This document shows positions 8,754 through 12,681 of a stretch of DNA of 12,681 bases, one piece after another; the stretch's first letter is position 1; every line of letters starts with the position of its first letter. Location: the NCBI GenBank assembly GCA_030608245.1, contig JAUWEO010000024.1, positions 1 through 12,681 on the forward strand. Reading direction: 5' to 3'. This DNA comes from Candidatus Latescibacterota bacterium. Lineage in GTDB: Bacteria; Latescibacterota; MVCY01. The position numbers were made by a program, and so were the translations under genes. The notes beneath the pieces are model-generated. The model searched no databases and had not been told where the DNA came from. It was given only the letters and a program-made list of their open reading frames with translations.

Positions 8754-8827
8754 TGGCTACCGGGTGAGGACTCGAACCTCAATTCACGGCTCCAAAGGCC
8801 GTTGTCCTACCATTGGACGACCCGGTA
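8754..8827 (-). tRNA. tRNA-Gln (anticodon TTG), CCA encoded
   Basis: A complete cloverleaf folds from the minus strand. The acceptor TACCGGG/CCCGGTA has the U1-A72 pair typical of bacterial tRNA-Gln. The D stem is GTCC/GGAC, and the anticodon stem ACGGC/GCCGT has loop CTTTGGA giving anticodon TTG (reads CAA). The variable loop is short, and the T stem TGAGG/CCTCA encloses TTCGAGT. The discriminator is G and the CCA end is encoded. It sits between ispE and prs, 24 bases from the prs start. A possible promoter upstream (CTGACA with TATTGT, 19-bp spacing) is weak. Confidence 0.97.
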
Positions 8828-8857
8828 TGGTTTGCGAGCCAAAACAATATTCAATGG

Positions 8858-8879
8858 CTTTCGGTGCTTGTCAGTGTTC
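8858..8879 (-). repeat. 22-bp dispersed repeat, copy 2
   Basis: On the minus strand it reads GAACACTGACAAGCACCGAA followed by AG, differing from 2429-2450 at 3 of 22 positions and in the same relative orientation. It lies in the 72-bp gap between ispE and tRNA-Gln, about 30 bp upstream of the tRNA, and contains the CTGACA that might act as a -35 box. Confidence 0.5.
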
Positions 8880-8899
8880 GATTTTTCTTAGACTTGGGT

Positions 8900-9769
8900 T
8901 TAACCTACCGAACAACAGACAAAGACACTCCAATTAGAGTTTTGCAGCGTCTTGGCTGCCTGTCCGGCCGGAGAGAGATCACTAAAAAGACCATAGACAG
9001 TGGAGCCACTGCCGGAAAGAGAAGCCATTATGGCCCCAGCGGACAGCAGCTTTTTCTTTATCTCCCCGATTAGAGGATAGCGGTTTTCCACTGTTTGCTC
9101 AAGGTCGTTTTTTACATCCTGGAACGGTGGCTCTTTATCTGTGAGCCCTCTTTTCAAAGAAACAATAAAATTAACATATTTGTCCCCCGAAGTCAAGTCA
9201 TTTTTTCTATTGTTATAGGCCCATTCCGTAGAGACGGCAAAACCTGGATAAACTGCAACATAAATTAGTGGTTTGGGTAATTTCAGGTAATGCAGAGTCT
9301 CCCCTCTTCTTGAGACGATAGCAGTGCCTTTCCGGAGGAGAAAGGGCACGTCTGAGCCGACTGAAGAAGCGATATTGAGCAATTCGAGCTCTGTTGTCTT
9401 CAGTTTCCACAGGCGGTTCAAGCCTCGCAGGGTAGCGGCGGCATCGGAGCTGCCCCCCCCCAGTCCGGCCCCCACCGGGATACGCTTCTGTATTGTTATG
9501 CTAACCCCTTTTTCCACATTGTATTCTTTCTTCAATAGGGCGGCTGCGTTGTAGGCCAAGTTCTTCTCGCCATCGGGCGCTCCCTCTATCCCAGAGCAGT
9601 GTACCTCTATCTCCTTTGGTTTTTCAACTAAGCTAAGTGTGTCACATAAGTCCACAGTTTGCATTACCGAAAGGATGTCATGGAATCCATCGACACGCCG
9701 GCCCAGTATCTTCAAACCGAGGTTTATCTTGGCATAGGCCTTCTCAGTCACAACAGCCATTTCTTTCAC
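8900..9769 (-). CDS. ispE: 4-diphosphocytidyl-2-C-methyl-D-erythritol kinase
   Basis: A 289-residue GHMP-superfamily kinase that phosphorylates CDP-methylerythritol in the MEP pathway to isoprenoids, including the undecaprenyl carrier for envelope sugars. Motifs are KAYAKINLGLKILGRRVDGFHDI (about residues 10-32), the ATP-binding PVGAGLGGGSSDAAATLRGLN (about 97-117) and SLSGSGSTVYGLF near the C terminus. The third motif usually has SGSGPT, so proline is serine here. The GTG at 9769 overlaps the TGA of the upstream nucleotidyltransferase as GTGA, a typical coupled start. The ATG three codons in (9760) is also possible, and neither has a strong ribosome-binding site. The gene is followed by tRNA-Gln after 72 bp. 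Confidence 0.96.
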   Translation of the reverse strand: MKEMAVVTEKAYAKINLGLKILGRRVDGFHDILSVMQTVDLCDTLSLVEKPKEIEVHCSGIEGAPDGEKNLAYNAAALLKKEYNVEKGVSITIQKRIPVGAGLGGGSSDAAATLRGLNRLWKLKTTELELLNIASSVGSDVPFLLRKGTAIVSRRGETLHYLKLPKPLIYVAVYPGFAVSTEWAYNNRKNDLTSGDKYVNFIVSLKRGLTDKEPPFQDVKNDLEQTVENRYPLIGEIKKKLLSAGAIMASLSGSGSTVYGLFSDLSPAGQAAKTLQNSNWSVFVCCSVG

Positions 9770-10500
9770 TCACTCTCAACAGCCCTTTGGGGAGCCACCA
9801 GATTGTTGGCCTTCAGCAGGGCTTCGATAGACTCACCGGCGTCTGCCCACCAGCCCTCCAGGATCTCGTAAGTCATCTCCCCCGACTCAATGTAGGCGTT
9901 GTTGACATCGGTGATCTCCAACTCCCCTCTCGCCGAGGAGGGCAGAGTCCTGATGATATCAAACACCCTGGAATCATACATATAGATTCCTATCACCGCA
10001 AAGGGACTTTGGGGATGTCGGGGTTTCTCCTGGATACGGACAATCCTGTCCCCTGCAATCTCCGGTACCCCATAGCTCTGTGGATTTTCTACCTCTTTTA
10101 GCAGAATCTTGGCCCCGCTCTTCTGCTTCTGGAACCCGTTCACCGCCTCACCTATGCTTCCTTCAATGATGTTGTCTCCCAGGAAGACCACCACTTTGTC
10201 TTTCCCCACGAAGTGCTCTGCCAGGCCCAAGGCTTCAGCAATTCCGCCAGCCTTCTCCTGGTAGGTGTAGTTCAGGTCCTTAAGCCCGAACTGGGTTCCG
10301 TTGCCCAAGAGCCGGAGGAAATCGCCGGCGCTTTCTCCACCGGTTACGATCATGATGTCGTTAATGCCAGCTTCAACTAAGCTCTGAATGGGGTAGTAGA
10401 TCATCGGCCGGTCAAAGACGGGCAGGAGGTGCTTATTGGTTATCTTGGTGAGCGGGTACAGCCTGGAGCCTGTACCTCCGGCTAAAACTACGCCTTTCAT
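9766..10500 (-). CDS. Sugar-1-phosphate nucleotidyltransferase, short RmlA-type (probable glucose-1-phosphate thymidylyltransferase)
   Basis: This 244-residue protein forms NDP-sugars, probably dTDP-glucose, for cell-surface polysaccharide. The nucleotide-binding start MKGVVLAGGTGSRLYPLTKI is followed by TNKHLLPVFDRPMIYYPI. Further RmlA landmarks are FLGDNI (about residues 106-111), the VPEIAGDRIVRIQEKPRHPQS region (lysine of EKP), IGIYMYD, ELEITDVNNAYIESG and GWWADAGESIEALLKANN. Classical RmlA is near 290 residues; this is the shorter form lacking the C-terminal extension, so substrate preference and allosteric control may differ. AAGGAG lies 7 bases before the ATG. It is 33 bp after the Wzi-like gene and overlaps ispE by 4 bp, so the three genes form one unit. 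Confidence 0.9.
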   Translation of the reverse strand: MKGVVLAGGTGSRLYPLTKITNKHLLPVFDRPMIYYPIQSLVEAGINDIMIVTGGESAGDFLRLLGNGTQFGLKDLNYTYQEKAGGIAEALGLAEHFVGKDKVVVFLGDNIIEGSIGEAVNGFQKQKSGAKILLKEVENPQSYGVPEIAGDRIVRIQEKPRHPQSPFAVIGIYMYDSRVFDIIRTLPSSARGELEITDVNNAYIESGEMTYEILEGWWADAGESIEALLKANNLVAPQRAVESE

Positions 10501-10533
10501 AGCTGCTCCTTAGTTGTCCATCAAAATTAACGG

Positions 10534-12231
10534 TTATAGGTTGTATTCCAGCCCAAAGGAAAACTCGTTCTCTTTTTCTTTCGAGTTCGAGATTAACCGG
10601 TATCCGGCCTTGAGGAACAGAGCTCGCAGGGGCTCATAGGAGACCTCCAGTGCCCAGCCGTGTTGCTTTTTCACCTGACCCGATAGGAATTCCTGAGAAG
10701 GGTTATCCCGTTGTTCATAGATACTGAGTACCTGTCCCTTTCTGTCCCGCTGGTAGGAGAGGGTGAAAAGCAAGGGGCGGATATGTCGGTAGTTTGTCTC
10801 TAAATAGAGCTGGTCAGCGTTCTGCCCTATCTGATGTCCTAACAGATAGCCATAGCTCTCGAAGTTGTTGATGGGAAATTTGTGGGAGTAGACACAGGGG
10901 TTGATTCTGGTGTACTCCGCCCTGACGTCAAGATTATCAAGAATATCCACCCCAAAGAGGCCTGCCTGTAGGCCCACCCAGTTGTGGTGCTCTTTGGTAA
11001 ATATCCTGGCTATAGAGATCTCGTCTATAAATAGACAACCGTAAAACTTAAAGCCCTTTATTAAATTCAGATCTATATCGACGCTCATCTGGAGGTTGTC
11101 CGGGCTTCCCAGGTAATGCTGTGCCGACCAGAAGAACATAACAGGGATCAGGTAGAAGGTCTCTGGGGCACGGTCTCCATAGATGACTGTCTCACTCACA
11201 CCTATGTCTACTCCAGGGAGGGGTGTTATCTCCAAACGGTGGCCGGCTAAGTATCTCCTTCTATGTAACGTCCTTTCATATCCCTGGTCAGTTCGGTAAG
11301 AACGGAGACTGTCTACTATACCTGAATAAAGGGAGGCGTGAATATAAGTAAAATCAAGCCAGTTGCCGTATTTGGCAGAGAGCCTTATCTGTCCGTAGGA
11401 AGGTGTCCAGTCCGAAAGAGCTAACTGTCCCCGATACCCTGGCCCCCAGATGTTGCTGCCTTTTTCTAAGGATAGCTGGAACCAGGGGAACTCCACAGAG
11501 AAGGCAGCGTCTACTTCGTCATGGTCGACGCGCCTGCCGTAGGTGGCCGTCCAGCCAATTCCCTTTTGAGGAAAAGGGACATCCCAGAGTCCTTGTTGAG
11601 GGTCGGTTGGTTTCCATCTGATTTCCGCTTTAGACCATTCCCCGTTTTCCCTGGCATAAAGATAGAACCCCACGACGTCGCCCAAATAGCCATATACCTT
11701 TACTCCTGTGGTTCTGCGGTAGATTCTCTTGGCCCCCTTAGACTGCGATGAAAAGGCAAGCACTGGGTCCAAACATACCAGACCCTCTTTCTCCTTTCTG
11801 GGAAACAAAGGCCACCAACGAGGTTTGGGAAACAGAGGCCAGGGACGAGGAGAAGAAACAGAGGTGGGGTCTTCTCCTAATCTTTCTAACTCACATCTGA
11901 ACTGTCCTTTAAGCCATCGGAGCTGTTCTTGTTCTATCTGAGTTAGCGAGCCGGTGTCAGCGCTCTTTTCTATCCTTAGTAAAATCTCGGCCGTCTTCAG
12001 TCTATGAAACGGTTTAGTCCCGTTCCTTACCGCTTTGATAACTCCCTTGGTCTCCATTCGATCAATGAAGCGATAGGAGGGGTGATTCAAGGGGACGCTC
12101 ACCACCTGTGCATTCGCAATTGAAACAGAGAAAAAAGCCAGAGAGAACAACCGCAGCTTCCACGCTCTCCTGTTGCAGGCTGACCTCACCACGAAATTGC
12201 CCCTTTCTGTGAGTGTGACTGGTAATGTCAT
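10534..12231 (-). CDS. Wzi-like outer-membrane beta-barrel protein (capsule-assembly type)
   Basis: This 565-residue exported protein resembles the Wzi capsule-assembly group. A hydrophobic signal LRLFSLAFFSVSIANA (about 27-42) ends at a plausible ANA/QVVS cleavage site. A short helical domain follows with VPLNHPSYRFIDRMETKGVI, then KPFHRLKTAEILLRI. A proline/tryptophan-rich linker (about 127-147) contains WPLFPKPRWWPLFPRK. From about residue 150 the chain alternates polar and aromatic residues, as in an outer-membrane barrel, and ends FSFGLEYNL. Wzi binds capsule at the cell surface; that role is inferred from family and from the adjacent nucleotidyltransferase. ATG 12231 has no Shine-Dalgarno sequence and gives a long 42-residue leader. 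In-frame GTG codons at 12192 and 12189, preceded by AAAGGGG, would give a normal signal peptide and may be the true start. Confidence 0.75.
   Translation of the reverse strand: MTLPVTLTERGNFVVRSACNRRAWKLRLFSLAFFSVSIANAQVVSVPLNHPSYRFIDRMETKGVIKAVRNGTKPFHRLKTAEILLRIEKSADTGSLTQIEQEQLRWLKGQFRCELERLGEDPTSVSSPRPWPLFPKPRWWPLFPRKEKEGLVCLDPVLAFSSQSKGAKRIYRRTTGVKVYGYLGDVVGFYLYARENGEWSKAEIRWKPTDPQQGLWDVPFPQKGIGWTATYGRRVDHDEVDAAFSVEFPWFQLSLEKGSNIWGPGYRGQLALSDWTPSYGQIRLSAKYGNWLDFTYIHASLYSGIVDSLRSYRTDQGYERTLHRRRYLAGHRLEITPLPGVDIGVSETVIYGDRAPETFYLIPVMFFWSAQHYLGSPDNLQMSVDIDLNLIKGFKFYGCLFIDEISIARIFTKEHHNWVGLQAGLFGVDILDNLDVRAEYTRINPCVYSHKFPINNFESYGYLLGHQIGQNADQLYLETNYRHIRPLLFTLSYQRDRKGQVLSIYEQRDNPSQEFLSGQVKKQHGWALEVSYEPLRALFLKAGYRLISNSKEKENEFSFGLEYNL
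11800..11850 (-). repeat. Tandem 27-bp repeat inside the Wzi-like gene
   Basis: Two copies of a 24-bp unit (11800-11823 and 11827-11850) lie 27 bp apart and agree at 20 of 24 positions. They encode the duplicated linker RPWPLFPKPRWWPLFPRK of the Wzi-like protein, between the periplasmic helical part and the barrel. Confidence 0.7.
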
Positions 12232-12254
12232 TTGATAGTCAGTGGATGAGTTAA

Positions 12255-12283
12255 AATCTATTACAGTTCTGTGATTTTGTCAA
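12255..12283 (-). promoter_or_regulatory. Sigma-70-type promoter for the wzi-like/rmlA-like/ispE operon
   Basis: On the minus strand a perfect TTGACA (12283-12278) is followed after exactly 17 bases by TAGATT (12260-12255), a 4/6 match to TATAAT. Transcription would start near 12248, about 17 bases before the annotated ATG or about 56 before the alternative GTG starts. The -35 box lies 3 bp from the edge of repeat element B, which may have shaped or preserved this promoter. Confidence 0.6.
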
Positions 12284-12286
12284 GGG

Positions 12287-12459
12287 CAATCTTGACCCCT
12301 CCGTAAAAAGTCTAAAATCTACCACGGAGGCACGGAGACACGGAGAAAAGTAAGTATACAATTACCTGATTATTTTGAGATTTGTTTCTCTCTGTGTCCT
12401 CGGTGTCTCTGTGGTGAAATCAGTTTTATGATCTTTTTACGAATCAATCAATCTTGATC
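12287..12459. repeat. Palindromic element B: CGTAAAAAG shell with ACACGGAG 8-mer core
   Basis: Shell words CGTAAAAAG occur at 12302-12310 (plus, as CCGTAAAAAG) and inverted at 12433-12441. Core arms are 12321-12349, containing three 8-nt units ACGGAGGC, ACGGAGAC, ACGGAGAA, and inverted 12386-12415, reading ACAGAGAC, ACCGAGGAC, ACAGAGAG. An A/T-rich 36-bp loop separates them. The element shares its right shell zone with element C. It occupies the divergent gap 12232-12637 together with C and the promoter at 12255-12283; no gene is seen in that gap. Confidence 0.85.
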
Positions 12460-12620
12460 CATCCGTAAAAAGTCCCCGCTGTTGATTTTCAACGCAAAGA
12501 CGCCAAGACGCAAAGAAAGAAGATATTCTTTAATAATCATATAATTATCTCTCTTGTTTTCTCTCTGCGACTTTGCGTCTCTGCGTTAGATTTTAGACTT
12601 TTTGCGAGTCAATCAAGATT
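12449..12620. repeat. Palindromic element C: CGTAAAAAG shell with ACGCAAAG 8-mer core
   Basis: The shell word is at 12464-12472 (plus) and, as CGCAAAAAG, inverted at 12598-12606. Core arms are 12491-12520 (ACGCAAAG, ACGCCAAG, ACGCAAAG) and, inverted, 12561-12587 (ACGCAGAG, ACGCAAAG, TCGCAGAG). The A/T-rich loop between them contains a perfect TATAAT at 12540-12545 on the plus strand but no matching -35 box. The right edge ends 17 bases before the ATG at 12638, directly next to that gene's Shine-Dalgarno sequence. Confidence 0.85.
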
Positions 12621-12637
12621 AGAAAAGGAGGAGAAAA

Positions 12638-12681
12638 ATGAGCCGTAGATTGATCAATTTTGCGGCAGTAGGGGTTATCGC
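12638..12681 (+). CDS. Start of an unidentified divergent gene (N-terminal 14 codons only)
   Basis: The only plus-strand gene, cut by the right edge. It begins MSRRLINFAAVGVI, a short basic start followed by a hydrophobic run, as at the beginning of a signal peptide or membrane segment. A strong AAAGGAGGAG lies about 6 bases before the ATG, which makes the start credible. The product cannot be identified from 14 residues. Its promoter must lie in or beyond repeat elements B and C. Confidence 0.6.
   Translation, partial: MSRRLINFAAVGVI

Noticed and set aside
8828..8841. CTCGCAAA near the tRNA as another shell copy
   Set aside because: Only about 8 bases match the shell, there is no AAAAAG block and no inverted partner, so chance is likely.
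9637..10101. 154-residue plus-strand frame
   Set aside because: It is antisense to the nucleotidyltransferase and ispE junction, with no recognisable protein features.
12540..12545. Perfect TATAAT in the loop of element C as promoter of the 12638 gene
   Set aside because: No acceptable -35 box occurs 15-19 bases upstream, and the loop is A/T-rich enough to give this by chance.
12287..12620. Short regular repeats as a CRISPR array
   Set aside because: The repeats are 8-nt units in inverted arms with no unique spacers, and no cas genes are present.

Overview
The window reads as part of a bacterial chromosome. It is almost entirely coded on the minus strand, with one divergent plus-strand gene beginning at the right edge. 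The outer-membrane beta-barrel protein with a signal peptide points to a diderm (Gram-negative-type) organism. The K+-dependent, probably Na+-pumping membrane pyrophosphatase suggests an energy-limited or anaerobic lifestyle. The many cosmopolitan palindromic intergenic repeats are of a kind common in uncultivated environmental lineages. I cannot name the phylum from this sequence.

Read in the direction of transcription (right to left), a promoter with a perfect TTGACA box (12255-12283) drives a Wzi-like outer-membrane protein, a short RmlA-type sugar-1-phosphate nucleotidyltransferase and ispE, the last two overlapping by 4 bp. A tRNA-Gln(TTG) follows. Then come the housekeeping genes prs, rplY/ctc and pth, the membrane pyrophosphatase hppA, the ribosomal cluster rpsF-rpsR-rplI (with no ssb between rpsF and rpsR), and a bifunctional-nuclease-domain (DUF151) protein. 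After a 213-bp gap comes a small accessory-looking group: an unrecognised 67-residue protein, a nitroreductase, an ArsP/DUF318-type permease and the N-terminal 109 residues of a FabG-like short-chain dehydrogenase cut by the left edge.

The core cluster joins nucleotide precursor supply (prs), translation (rplY, pth, rpsF, rpsR, rplI, tRNA-Gln), isoprenoid precursors (ispE) and pyrophosphate removal coupled to ion pumping (hppA). The wzi-like and rmlA-like genes at the head of the operon add a cell-surface polysaccharide theme.

The most interesting part is non-coding. Two gaps (6302-6526 and 12232-12637) hold three large palindromic elements. All share an outer inverted 'shell' built around CGTAAAAAG, present six times in the window in strictly alternating orientation. 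Each carries a different, unrelated-looking palindromic core: a GTCATxCyGAAC-type core, an ACACGGAG 8-mer core and an ACGCAAAG 8-mer core. In the second and third elements the shell is identical up to the exact base where the cores diverge, suggesting a modular repeat family in which cores are exchanged inside a fixed shell. A truncated fourth copy abuts pth and supplies its stop codon, and a single core half-arm lies at 454-481. No defence system, CRISPR array or transposase gene is visible.
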